Of a DNA stretch of 33,045 nt, positions 21,775 through 29,796 are shown piece after piece. Source of the stretch: Candidatus Roizmanbacteria bacterium (GTDB lineage Bacteria > Patescibacteriota > Microgenomatia > UBA1406 > GWC2-37-13); the NCBI GenBank assembly GCA_902200405.1, contig CABIKN020000067.1, positions 1 to 33,045 on the forward strand. Direction: 5' to 3'. The translations under genes were made by a program, and so were the position numbers. Within the stretch, counting starts at the first letter, position 1. Every line of letters begins with the position of its first letter. The notes under the pieces were generated by a model. That model made no database searches, was not told the origin of the DNA, and saw only the letters and a program-made list of their open reading frames with translations.

Positions 21775-23613
21775 ATGGAAATTAGAAACGTCGTTATTAT
21801 TGCCCACGTAGATCATGGTAAGACCACTCTGGTTGACGCCATTCTTAAACAGACCCATACTTTTCGTGATAATCAAAAAGAAATGGGCGAGACGTTGATT
21901 ATGGATTCCAACGATCTAGAGCGGGAAAAAGGGATTACAATTTTGGCTAAAAATACAGCGGTTTTTTATAATAAATCTAAAATAAATATTATTGATACGC
22001 CCGGTCATGCGGATTTTGGCGGTGAAGTTGAGCGGGTTATTAATATGGCTTCCGGGGCAATTTTATTAGTTGACGCTGCCGAAGGACCTCTTCCACAAAC
22101 AAAATTTGTATTAAAAAAAGCAATTGAAGCAAAGCTTAAATTGATATTAATTATTAACAAGATTGACAAAAAAGATGCCAGGCCAAAGGAAGTTTTGGCC
22201 CAAGTTGAAGATTTAATTTTAGAACTAGCTCTTGATGAATCCTTTTTACACTTTAAGACGCTTTATGCGGTTGGCCGCGATGGAAAAGCCTTTTATGAAC
22301 TACCAGAAAAATATTCTCCAGACAGTAAAGATAATTTAGTTCCATTATTTGATACGATAATTAAAGAAATAGATAACAGCGCAACAGACGACGATAAACC
22401 ATTTCAAATGTTAATTTCAACTTTGGACTATGATAATTATGTTGGAAAGCTTTGTATCGGAGAAGTATCTCAGGGTATATTAAAAAAAGATCAACCAATT
22501 GTTTTGGTACAAGATAATAAAATTATTGGTCAGTATCGGGCCCAAAAACTATATACATTTGAGGGCTTACAAAAAAAAGAAGTTAATTGGGTAGCCAGCG
22601 GAGACATCGTTGCAATTGCCGGAATTCCCCAGTTGAATATTGGTCAAACTATTTGTGATCCATCAAATCCCGTCAGTCTTCCATCAATTAAAGTAGAAGA
22701 TCCAACGATTAAAATTACAATAGGCCCAAATACCAGTCCTTTTTCCGGAAGAGAAGGAAAATTTTGCACCTCACGCCAAATTAAAGAAAGGTTAGAAAAA
22801 GAAAAACAGACAAACTTAGGATTAAAAATAGAACCTGACCCGGAGGGAGTCAATTATGTGGTCTATGGTCGAGGAGAATTACATTTGGCAATTTTAATTG
22901 AGACAATGAGACGGGAAGGTTATGAACTTCAAGTTTCTAAACCTCAGGTTATTTACAAAAAAATTGATGGAGTAATTAATGAACCCTACGAAGAAGTAAC
23001 TATTGATGTTGATAAAGAATATATGGGTTTGGTCACTGAGGAGTTTGGTAAGCGAAAAGGAGAGATGATCGATATGGTGACAACAAGCAACACGACCAGA
23101 TTAAAATATAAAATTTCAGACTATAATTTGTTGGGAGTGAGAAGTTCGTTACTCACAAAAACACGCGGAACGGCCATTCTTAGTGCTTACTTTTTAGGTT
23201 ATTTTCCAAAAGGACCAAAAATGGAATCGTCAAGAAATGGTGCTTTAATTGCGACTAAACCTGGTGTGACAGTAACTTATGGTTTGGTCAAAAGTCAAAG
23301 TAGGGGAACTCTTTTTGTTGGGATTGGAGTCGAAGTTTATGAGGGAATGGTCGTGGGGTTATCATCGAGAGAGATGGATATTGACGTCAACGTCGTCAAA
23401 GAAAAGCAATTAACTAATAATAGATCGGCTGGAGAAGGTGTTTCTGTTGGTTTAATTCCATCATCTCCAATGTCACTTGAACAGTCGCTTGATTTTATCA
23501 ATGATGATGAAATGTTAGAAGTTACTCCACTTAATATTAGAATCAGAAAAACACACCTTTCACCATCTCAAAGAAGAATTGAAGGGCGTAAGACTGATAG
23601 TATTTCTGCATAA
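21775..23613 (+). CDS. typA: Translational GTPase TypA/BipA
   Basis: The 612-residue ribosome-associated GTPase belongs to the EF-G family. G1 AHVDHGKTT (10-18), the switch region EREKGITI, G3 DTPGHADF near 74 and G4 NKID near 128 are intact. EF-G domains II, III and V are followed by the BipA-specific C-terminal domain (KGVTVTYGLVKSQSRG-like segment, NVVKEKQLTNNRSAGEG). Length is typical. BipA helps 50S assembly and translation under stress and at low temperature. It has its own promoter and hairpin leader. Confidence 0.97.
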   Translation: MEIRNVVIIAHVDHGKTTLVDAILKQTHTFRDNQKEMGETLIMDSNDLEREKGITILAKNTAVFYNKSKINIIDTPGHADFGGEVERVINMASGAILLVDAAEGPLPQTKFVLKKAIEAKLKLILIINKIDKKDARPKEVLAQVEDLILELALDESFLHFKTLYAVGRDGKAFYELPEKYSPDSKDNLVPLFDTIIKEIDNSATDDDKPFQMLISTLDYDNYVGKLCIGEVSQGILKKDQPIVLVQDNKIIGQYRAQKLYTFEGLQKKEVNWVASGDIVAIAGIPQLNIGQTICDPSNPVSLPSIKVEDPTIKITIGPNTSPFSGREGKFCTSRQIKERLEKEKQTNLGLKIEPDPEGVNYVVYGRGELHLAILIETMRREGYELQVSKPQVIYKKIDGVINEPYEEVTIDVDKEYMGLVTEEFGKRKGEMIDMVTTSNTTRLKYKISDYNLLGVRSSLLTKTRGTAILSAYFLGYFPKGPKMESSRNGALIATKPGVTVTYGLVKSQSRGTLFVGIGVEVYEGMVVGLSSREMDIDVNVVKEKQLTNNRSAGEGVSVGLIPSSPMSLEQSLDFINDDEMLEVTPLNIRIRKTHLSPSQRRIEGRKTDSISA

Positions 23614-23615
23614 AA

Positions 23616-23666
23616 AAACACTATCCTTCGTAATAAAAATTAATTTAAAACTAACAGATAGTGTTT
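23616..23666. terminator. Bidirectional terminator between typA and the RRM gene
   Basis: AAACACTATC (23616-23625) and GATAGTGTTT (23657-23666) are perfect 10-bp arms with a 31-base AT-rich loop. A runs on the left and TTTAATTTTG on the right give T-rich tails on either strand. It lies between two convergent genes. Confidence 0.6.
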
Positions 23667-23681
23667 AATTTTGTTTGTGAA

Positions 23682-24014
23682 TTAATAGCTTCTTCGATCA
23701 TCTCGAAATCCGCCACCTCCACCTCCTCCTCGGTTAAAACCGCCTCCGCCTGGTCGCCTTTCTTCTCGAGGTCGAGCCACGTTTACAACGATTTTTCTTC
23801 CTTCAATTTCTTTTTCGTGCATCTGTTGAGTAGCAGCAGCGGCTGCCTCTTCGGTTGCAAATGTGACGAAACCAAAACCTTTTGATCGTCCAGACATTCT
23901 ATCTGTGATGATGACGGCTTCAGTAACTTCGCCAAATTGAGTAAATAACTCTTTTAAAGTATCGTTAGTCATTGTCCAAGGAAGATTTCCTACGTACAAT
24001 TTTTTAGTATCCAT
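23682..24014 (-). CDS. RRM RNA-binding protein with RGG tail
   Basis: The 110-residue protein is one RNA recognition motif plus a glycine/arginine-rich tail. RNP2 is KLYVGNLPW (5-13) and RNP1 is SKGFGFVTF (about 44-52). The tail reads RRPGGGGFNRGG with further glycines and RDDRRSY. This is the form of the cyanobacterial Rbp and plant GRP proteins, often cold-induced RNA chaperones. Unlike most genes here it has a strong Shine-Dalgarno (GGAGGTG about nine bases before ATG) and a leader of about 100 bases, so its expression is probably high and may be controlled through the leader. Confidence 0.93.
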   Translation of the reverse strand: MDTKKLYVGNLPWTMTNDTLKELFTQFGEVTEAVIITDRMSGRSKGFGFVTFATEEAAAAATQQMHEKEIEGRKIVVNVARPREERRPGGGGFNRGGGGGGGFRDDRRSY

Positions 24015-24027
24015 TTATGTTATTCAC

Positions 24028-24130
24028 CTCCTTTTAATTAAATATGAATGTTATCCAGAAGTTTACAAACTGAATTGTTTTCCAACAGCAGTTTTTTTAC
24101 CATACTGAATTAACTATAATAAGTATATCA
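24028..24130 (-). promoter_or_regulatory. Promoter and long leader of the RRM gene
   Basis: An extended -10 TGATATACT (24130-24122) is followed by a leader of about 100 bases with a hairpin (AAACTG with CAGTTT, inner TTG with CAA) and the strong ribosome site GGAGGTG. Long leaders are a feature of cold-shock genes; the comparison is inference. Confidence 0.5.
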
Positions 24131-24151
24131 TAAATAACCCCCTTTGCCATG

Positions 24152-25921
24152 TCAAATGGATTTTTGTCTTAAAAGGTTTTGAAATAGTCCTAATTGATGA
24201 GAGAGCTCTTTAAAGTTGCCTTCTTGAACTATCTTTCCTTTATCAAATACTAAAATTCTATGACTATTTTTTAAAGTAGTTAGTCTATGGGCGATGATTA
24301 TTATTGTTTTATTTTTGAATAACTGTTCTATATTTTTTTGGATAATTGCCTCGTTAGTATTATCTAAGGCAGAAGTAGCTTCATCAAATATAAAAAGCTC
24401 TGGAGATTTTAGAATAAGTCTGGCTATTGCTAATCTTTGTTTTTGTCCACCACTTAGGTTATTACCATTTTCAGAAACTCTTCCTTTTAGTCCACCAAGA
24501 GAGTTTATTATTTCATCATAGATATTAGCTTTTTTCGCCGCATAAACTATTTCCTTAGGATAAATTTTTCTTAAACAACCATAAATTATATTCTCTTCTA
24601 TTGTTCCTGAAAAAATATAAGTTTTTTGAGGTATATAAGCAATTTTTTCTGAAATCTCTTTTCTTGAAATACTATTTAGATTTTTACCAAATAAATATAT
24701 ATCTCCGGAGTAATTATGTATTAATCTAAGAAATATTCTAATTAAAGTAGACTTACCACTGCCTGAAACACCAACGATTCCTATTTTTTCACCTGTTTTT
24801 ACTTTAAAACTAACATCATTTAATATTAGATTATTTTTTTTAGGATAAGAAAAAGATAATTGTTCAACCCGCAATGTCAGTCTATCTTTAGTTGAATGAG
24901 CAATAGATTTTTCTAGATAATTTGGTTTAAAAGAAACATCCTGTGGTTGATTCAACAAATCGTATAGGTCATTTACTCTTATTGAGCTTTCATGAGCTTG
25001 ATCAAGGATACGATGGATTTCTCTCAATGGTCCAGTAATGCTTAGAAAAAGAATTGAATAGACAAGAATATCTCCTTGAGAAATTATTTTTTGAGTAGAG
25101 AGTAAAATTGAAAAGCTAATCACCAATATATAAAAAAATCCTTCATTTAAGTATTTTCCAGAATCAAATAAAGCCATAAAAATATGATGTTTAATTTCTT
25201 TTTTTCTTGATTCTTCCATCACCTGTTCTACTTTCAGCACTTCTTGAGTTTCAGTATTAAGGGTTCTAACGGTTTCTATGCCACCAAGCGTTTCTACCAC
25301 TGTTCCGTCAATTTTTTCTTTCCCGCGAATAAGCGATACTCTAATTCCTTTTTGTGAAGAAATTTGTTTAATGATAATAAATAATCCTGTTGGTATAACT
25401 AAAGCCATAATAGTCGCTAATATTGGTTTCTGTGATAAAGCAATAAAAAGAGCCGCTCCGGCAGTAAATAAAGTGGGAAAAAACTCAAGAAATCCTAGTT
25501 TTATAATTTGAATTAAACCTTGGATTGAACGAAAAATCCGGCCGTGTAATGACCCAATTTGTTGATCATTTAAAAATGAAATGTCAGTTTTAAGAAGATG
25601 ATTTATCACTATAACAGTTTGCTTTTTCTCGGTTTGGGTAGCAATATTTTCAACAAGATATTTTCTTAAAATAGTTAACGCTTCTCGAATAATAATAATT
25701 AGGATTATTAGTCCAATAAAAGGTAAGGCAATCGTGAATTGAATATTTTTTCCAACGAGTCTATCGACTAATTTTCCTAAGATAACCGCCGGGAGGTTGG
25801 TTAATATTCCTGTAACAAGCATTAAAAAAGTAGCTAAAAATAAAGAAATCTTTTCCGGTTTTTCCATTAACCCAATAGTTCTTTTAAAACCCAAAAGTAT
25901 TTCAGATAATTCCTTGTTCAT
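24152..25921 (-). CDS. ABC exporter, fused membrane and ATPase domains
   Basis: The 589-residue half-transporter has six membrane helices (residues ~25-310) and a nucleotide-binding domain (~345-580). Walker A is GVSGSGKSTL, the Q loop AYIPQKTYIFSG, the signature NLSGGQKQRLAIARL, Walker B ELFIFDEATSALD, and the switch histidine IIIAHRLTTL. It resembles MsbA/lipid and peptide exporters and would work as a dimer. The substrate cannot be told from the sequence. It is transcribed away from the TrpR-like gene; a TATAAT seven bases before the ATG suggests a leaderless transcript. Confidence 0.92.
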   Translation of the reverse strand: MNKELSEILLGFKRTIGLMEKPEKISLFLATFLMLVTGILTNLPAVILGKLVDRLVGKNIQFTIALPFIGLIILIIIIREALTILRKYLVENIATQTEKKQTVIVINHLLKTDISFLNDQQIGSLHGRIFRSIQGLIQIIKLGFLEFFPTLFTAGAALFIALSQKPILATIMALVIPTGLFIIIKQISSQKGIRVSLIRGKEKIDGTVVETLGGIETVRTLNTETQEVLKVEQVMEESRKKEIKHHIFMALFDSGKYLNEGFFYILVISFSILLSTQKIISQGDILVYSILFLSITGPLREIHRILDQAHESSIRVNDLYDLLNQPQDVSFKPNYLEKSIAHSTKDRLTLRVEQLSFSYPKKNNLILNDVSFKVKTGEKIGIVGVSGSGKSTLIRIFLRLIHNYSGDIYLFGKNLNSISRKEISEKIAYIPQKTYIFSGTIEENIIYGCLRKIYPKEIVYAAKKANIYDEIINSLGGLKGRVSENGNNLSGGQKQRLAIARLILKSPELFIFDEATSALDNTNEAIIQKNIEQLFKNKTIIIIAHRLTTLKNSHRILVFDKGKIVQEGNFKELSHQLGLFQNLLRQKSI

Positions 25922-26030
25922 TTATAGAATTATACAAAATTTATTTATTATTCCCCGATCTCATAACATCTATTGTCAAAAAAATCTCTTCTTAATAATC
26001 TAACTCTTCACTTTTGTAGGTTATAAGCGA

Positions 26031-26067
26031 TTGACAAGATTACTTCATTATATTAATAAAATAAAGT
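26031..26067 (+). promoter_or_regulatory. Promoter and operator of the TrpR-like gene
   Basis: TTGACA (26031-26036), 17 bases, TAATAA (26054-26059), then eight bases to the ATG. A 26-base imperfect palindrome (26042-26067; left half ACTTCATTATATT) covers the spacer, the -10 and the start point and ends at the base before the ATG. A perfect copy lies after the gene. Confidence 0.7.
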
Positions 26068-26505
26068 ATGGTAAGAAATTCACGATTTGTTCTATCAGAA
26101 GATCTTTTGGAAAAAATATTTGATTTATTTTTTGAGGTTATGGGTAATACTTCGTCAAAAAATGAATTTAGAAAGATTTTTTTTGACTTATTAACACCCG
26201 CTGAAAGAATAATGCTAGCCAAAAGGGTAGCAATAATATATTTGCTATTAAAAAAAATTGAATATTATAATATCTGTGATCGTTTAAAAGTTTCCTCTGC
26301 AACTGTATCAAGAATTGCTCTTCTAATGGAAAAAAGTGAAGGAATAGTTCCAGTTTTTAAACAAATAGTAAAGATAGATAAAGTAAAGATGTTTTTAGAA
26401 GAAGTATTTAATAATGTCTTTGCTCCGGATAAAGTCGGAGTTAACTGGAAAATCGCATGGGAAAATAATAACAAACTTGAAAATAAAAAAACTTTCGGAA
26501 TATAA
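26068..26505 (+). CDS. TrpR/YerC-like transcriptional regulator
   Basis: The 145-residue protein has the helix-turn-helix of the TrpR/YerC-YecD family: FFDLLTPAERIMLAKRVAIIYLLL (about 35-58), then IEYYNICDRLKVSSATVSRIALLME (about 62-86), where SATVSRI is the recognition helix. The C-terminal ~55 residues are unlike TrpR and may form another small domain. The classical TrpR binds tryptophan, but in YerC-type proteins the ligand is unknown. A 26-bp palindrome lies on its own promoter and a second follows its stop, which supports autoregulation. Its transcript should be leaderless. Confidence 0.85.
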   Translation: MVRNSRFVLSEDLLEKIFDLFFEVMGNTSSKNEFRKIFFDLLTPAERIMLAKRVAIIYLLLKKIEYYNICDRLKVSSATVSRIALLMEKSEGIVPVFKQIVKIDKVKMFLEEVFNNVFAPDKVGVNWKIAWENNNKLENKKTFGI

Positions 26506-26543
26506 CCTCACTTCATTATATTAATATAATGAAGTATTTGAGG
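26506..26543. promoter_or_regulatory. Perfect 26-bp palindrome after the TrpR-like gene
   Basis: The halves ACTTCATTATATT and AATATAATGAAGT meet at 26510-26535, with an outer pair CCTCA/TGAGG. The left half is identical to the operator before the gene. There is no T tract, so a second operator that also controls the following gene, or a transcript-end hairpin, are both possible. Confidence 0.6.
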
Positions 26544-26593
26544 CTGATTGATTAGAAATAACTAATGAAAGGTTTTAGTGATAGAATTATTTG

Positions 26594-27109
26594 ATGAGTA
26601 ACTCTTTATCGTGTATTATTCCATTTTATAATGAAACTGATTCTCTACTTAAAATTCTTACTGAACTATCAAAAATAAAAAAAATTACTCAATTTATATG
26701 CGTTGACGATGGTTCAACAAATAATCTTTCTGAAAAAATCCAAAATAAGTTTCCAAAGATATTATTAATGCTATTAAGTACAAATAATGGTAAATCATTT
26801 GCAGTAAGAAAAGATATTTTTCAATCTGGAAAAAGAATTCTTAGTAAGTCAGACTTGAACAATGTTCTTAAAAGCGAAATAAAGGGATTTGAGTTGGAAG
26901 TGGCAATAAATAAATACATGATGAACAATCACAAAAAGGTTGGGTGGGTAGAAAATTCTTCTTATAATCCTCATAAAATTAAGAAAGAAGGTTGGGTCAT
27001 AGGATTTTTAAAGGACTTTAGTATGACAGTCCAAATAATTTCTTATATAGGATTGATAGATTATGTAAAACAAATGATATTTTTTGCCAAAGTTAGAGCC
27101 GATTCATGA
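26594..27109 (+). CDS. Glycosyltransferase family 2, internally deleted
   Basis: The 171-residue protein starts as a GT-A glycosyltransferase: LSCIIPFYNETDSLLKIL (about 5-22), FICVDDGSTNN (about 35-45), STNNGKSFAVRKDIFQSG (about 62-79). It then continues directly with KRILSKSDLNNVLKSEIKGFELEVAINKYM, a part that normally comes much later. The segment with the metal-binding DxD motif is missing, so about 50-60 residues seem to have been lost in frame near 26825. It is shorter than usual full-length members and is probably inactive. The ATG at 26594 is preferred over a TTG one codon upstream. Confidence 0.7.
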   Translation: MSNSLSCIIPFYNETDSLLKILTELSKIKKITQFICVDDGSTNNLSEKIQNKFPKILLMLLSTNNGKSFAVRKDIFQSGKRILSKSDLNNVLKSEIKGFELEVAINKYMMNNHKKVGWVENSSYNPHKIKKEGWVIGFLKDFSMTVQIISYIGLIDYVKQMIFFAKVRADS

Positions 27110-27126
27110 TATTGAAAACTTCAATA
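27110..27126. other. Small hairpin after the glycosyltransferase remnant
   Basis: TATTGAA and TTCAATA are separated by three bases, directly after the TGA stop. It is too weak on its own to call a terminator. Confidence 0.3.
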
Positions 27127-27167
27127 ACATGTTAAATATTAATTCATCGTTGCCGTTTATTTACTCC

Positions 27168-27992
27168 TCACGCTTGAGCCTGCTTGTCTTTTTTCAAAAA
27201 TAGTAGATAAACAATTGTTATATATACGCCCATTATTGCTAATCTGACCATACTAAATTTTTGATCAAGGCCGGTAAAACTACTGATGAGGTGGCCTATT
27301 AATGTGTTTTTTGCTGGCAGAAATGTTAGGGGAAGAGAAAGCATTTTTTCTATCTCAATATTAAATCCATGTTCCAAAAGTTCGGTCAATCCGTTTTGAA
27401 CTAAAGCGGCGCCAAGTAAAATAATCATATATTCAGTAAATTTAAATACTTTACTGATTGAAAATTTAATGTAAGCAAAAAATGTTCCGATGCCAATTAC
27501 TGATGCGGATGCAAAACCCAACATTAGACCAATAAAATTTTGAATAAAAACGGAAAACAGTGAAGTGCTGGCGGTAAATAAAGCAATTTCAAATCCCTCT
27601 CTAATAACTAAGAAAACAATTGTTGAAAATAGAGAAAAATCGAAAACTTTTTCTTGCAATTTTTGTTTAACCTTAATCAAAGTACCAGTACGACTTCGAT
27701 TAATAACATCATGTAATGAAAAGATAACATAAGCGAGGAAAAGGCCGGAAAAAATCATCAGATAACTTTCTAATAGTTCGGCATTTTTTTCAGTTAAGAT
27801 ACTGCGAACTTGATTACCAAACAGATAAGTACCAGTCGCCAGTAAAAGAGAGAAAATAATTCCAATAACAGCCGCCAAACCGATCTCAAATTCTTTTTTC
27901 AGATTTAATTTTCTTGAGATGCCCAGGAAAACCCCAACAATCAAAAAAGCTTCCAAAAATTCCCTAAAAGAAATTACAGCCGTAGTAATCAT
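27168..27992 (-). CDS. FTR1-family iron permease
   Basis: The 274-residue protein has seven predicted membrane helices and the two R-E-x-x-E iron motifs of the family: REFLE at residues 10-14 and REGFE at 131-135. FTR1/EfeU proteins carry iron(III) made by oxidation of iron(II) at the surface. No EfeO or EfeB partner, and no multicopper oxidase, is adjacent. The promoter upstream is a strong TTGCAA-17-TATAAT with a palindrome resembling DtxR-family iron boxes. Confidence 0.92.
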   Translation of the reverse strand: MITTAVISFREFLEAFLIVGVFLGISRKLNLKKEFEIGLAAVIGIIFSLLLATGTYLFGNQVRSILTEKNAELLESYLMIFSGLFLAYVIFSLHDVINRSRTGTLIKVKQKLQEKVFDFSLFSTIVFLVIREGFEIALFTASTSLFSVFIQNFIGLMLGFASASVIGIGTFFAYIKFSISKVFKFTEYMIILLGAALVQNGLTELLEHGFNIEIEKMLSLPLTFLPAKNTLIGHLISSFTGLDQKFSMVRLAIMGVYITIVYLLFLKKDKQAQA

Positions 27993-28025
27993 AATTAACT
28001 GATACTTAATAGGTAATAGTTATTA

Positions 28026-28082
28026 ATTATAAATACACATCCTTATTATTGCAAGTGTAAAGTATTAGGATATTTATCCTAA
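28026..28082 (-). promoter_or_regulatory. FTR1 promoter and iron-box-like palindrome
   Basis: -35 TTGCAA (28054-28049), 17 bases, -10 TATAAT (28031-28026). Ten bases upstream of the -35, TTAGGATA-TT-TATCCTAA (28065-28082) is a palindrome. Its ends TTAGG...CCTAA match those of the DtxR/IdeR box. The position suits regulation by metal, which is inference. Confidence 0.6.
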
Positions 28083-28085
28083 ATA

Positions 28086-28313
28086 CTATTTTATTAAGCG
28101 ACTATTTATAATAGTTTTTATATAGTAATTTAAAATAAATAGAGACCCAAAGACCAATCCGATTATTGTCATAAATATTGACAACCAAATAATTATCCTC
28201 TGCTTGGTGGTTTTTGTTCTTCTTAAAACAACATCGTAGTCAAAAGCAGCAAATTTAAGAGCGGTAAAAATATTATTAAAAAATATTAATGATTTATCAA
28301 TTGCTTTCCACAT
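28086..28313 (-). CDS. Small membrane protein of unknown function
   Basis: The 75-residue protein has a charged and aromatic N-terminal half (YDVVLRRTKTTKQR) and one clear membrane helix (about 41-64, IIIWLSIFMTIIGLVFGSLFIL). I recognise no family. It begins nine bases after the GIY-YIG gene and may share its transcript. Confidence 0.5.
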   Translation of the reverse strand: MWKAIDKSLIFFNNIFTALKFAAFDYDVVLRRTKTTKQRIIIWLSIFMTIIGLVFGSLFILNYYIKTIINSRLIK

Positions 28314-28322
28314 AGATTTACA

Positions 28323-28571
28323 TTATATATTTTTGTTGACAAATTTTTCCTTTTGTATTTTGGACATTTTTTTTATTTCAAACTCTCTTTTTAATGCTTC
28401 GTTTACGGTTTTGTATTTTTCAAAATAAACTAATTTTACCGGTCTTCGAGAACGGGTATATTTTGATTTTGAGTCAATACTATTATGCTCTTTGACTCGT
28501 CTTTTGAGATTTTTCGTCTGTCCGCAGTAAAGAGAATTATCCGAACAACGGAGGAGATAAATAAAATACAT
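28323..28571 (-). CDS. GIY-YIG domain protein
   Basis: The 82-residue protein is a single GIY-YIG nuclease domain of the short URI/YhbQ type. The two halves of the signature are YFIYLLRC (2-9) and NSLYCGQT (12-19). The catalytic arginine lies in LKRRVKEHN and the metal-binding glutamate in EALKREFEIKKM. The frame is open upstream but that stretch is the tRNA-Gln gene, so the ATG at 28571 is the start. It lies one base after the tRNA 3-prime end. The biological substrates of these small proteins are mostly unknown. Confidence 0.88.
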   Translation of the reverse strand: MYFIYLLRCSDNSLYCGQTKNLKRRVKEHNSIDSKSKYTRSRRPVKLVYFEKYKTVNEALKREFEIKKMSKIQKEKFVNKNI

Positions 28572-28572
28572 G

Positions 28573-28645
28573 TTGGGGAGCAAGGATTCGAACCTTGAGT
28601 CGCGCTGCTCCAAAGGCAGGCGTGTTACCGTTACACCACTCCCCA
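28573..28645 (-). tRNA. tRNA-Gln (UUG)
   Basis: 73 bases fold as a cloverleaf. The acceptor TGGGGAG pairs with CTCCCCA. The D arm is GTGT/ACAC with GG in the loop. The anticodon stem CTGC/GCAG closes the loop CTTTGGA, whose anticodon is TTG, and the T arm is CAAGG-TTCGAAT-CCTTG. The U1-A72 pair is usual for bacterial tRNA-Gln. CCA is not encoded. An extended -10 TGGTAAAAT lies about 11 bases upstream. Confidence 0.9.
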
Positions 28646-28702
28646 TTCACTTCATATTTTACCAAATAAGCTCGGGTTTAGGTTTGTTATAATCATACTC
28701 AT

Positions 28703-29794
28703 ATGGACGATCAAGTTTTGAAAATTGAGTGTCCCTATTGTCATAAAAAATTTTCAGCGGAGGAGGCGATAGGACACAAAATAAAAGACGATATTTCTAT
28801 TAAAGCAAAAGAAGAGGCAAAAAAAGAATTAGCAGATGAAATAAGATATTTAAAAGAAGCAAATGAAAAAAAAGATCAAGAGTTAGAAAAAACTAAAAAA
28901 ATTGAGTTAGAGCTTAGAAAAGAAAAAAATCAACTTTCAGATGATAAAAAGAATTTTGAACTAGAAAAACAAAGACAACTTGACTTAGAAAGAGAAAAAA
29001 TTCGTCAACAAACTGCCAAAGAAATTCTTGAGCAGCAACATTTTAAGATTGCAGAAAAAGATAAACAGATAGATGGTATGAAAAAACAAATTGAAGAACT
29101 GAGGATTAAATCAGAAAATAGCTCCCAACAACTTCAAGGAGAAGTTCAGGAACTTGATCTAGAGATAGAATTAAAAAAACTTTTCCCAACTGATGTGATC
29201 GAAGAAATAAAAAAAGGTGAAAAGGGAGCCGATGTGCGCCAAATAGTCAAAACCCAAAAAGGAAATCTCTGTGGGACAATTTTATGGGAATCCAAGCGTA
29301 CTAAGACTTGGAAAGATGATTTTATTATTAAATTAAAAGAAGATTTAAGATCTGAGAATGCCAATATCCCGATCATTGTGACGTCGGTAATGCCCAAGAC
29401 GAGCAATAACGATATTGACAATATTAGTGGGGTTTGGATTTGTACTTATCCCTTCGCGATGATCTTGGCAGAACTAGTTAGACAAAGGTTAGTCGAGGTA
29501 GCTAGAGAAAAATTTGTTATAAAAAATCAAGGAACAAAAGCAGATGACCTTTATTCATATATCATGGGTCACGAATTTCGTCAACAAGTTGAGGCGTTAG
29601 TTGAAACCTATATAACCATGAGAAGTGAATTGGATAGGGAACAAAGAGCCTTTGAAACTATTTGGAAACGAAGAGATGCCCAGATCGAGAAGATGGTAAA
29701 AAGTACAGCGAGGATTGTAGGTTCAATTGGCGGTAAGGCTGGATCAGAATTCCCTCAATTAAAAGGACTTGATCTGCTGGATTCAGGAAAATAA
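28703..29794 (+). CDS. DUF2130 family protein
   Basis: The 363-residue protein has a CPYCHKKF zinc-ribbon-like start, a long charged coiled coil (about 30-150), and a C-terminal DUF2130 domain. In that domain LFPTDVIEEIKKGEKGADVRQIV and GTILWESKRTKTW, with the E...K pair, recall the active site of restriction-like nucleases. FRQQVEALVETYITMRSELDRE is a conserved later helix. The function of the family is not established; nuclease activity is a suggestion from the fold. The extended -10 TGTTATAAT, nine bases before the ATG, gives an almost leaderless mRNA. Confidence 0.88.
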   Translation: MDDQVLKIECPYCHKKFSAEEAIGHKIKDDISIKAKEEAKKELADEIRYLKEANEKKDQELEKTKKIELELRKEKNQLSDDKKNFELEKQRQLDLEREKIRQQTAKEILEQQHFKIAEKDKQIDGMKKQIEELRIKSENSSQQLQGEVQELDLEIELKKLFPTDVIEEIKKGEKGADVRQIVKTQKGNLCGTILWESKRTKTWKDDFIIKLKEDLRSENANIPIIVTSVMPKTSNNDIDNISGVWICTYPFAMILAELVRQRLVEVAREKFVIKNQGTKADDLYSYIMGHEFRQQVEALVETYITMRSELDREQRAFETIWKRRDAQIEKMVKSTARIVGSIGGKAGSEFPQLKGLDLLDSGK

Positions 29795-29796
29795 TT

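Noticed and set aside
28572-28646. In-frame extension of the GIY-YIG gene starting MGSGVTVTRLPLEQ
   Set aside because: It is the translation of the tRNA-Gln gene; the domain starts at the ATG at 28571.
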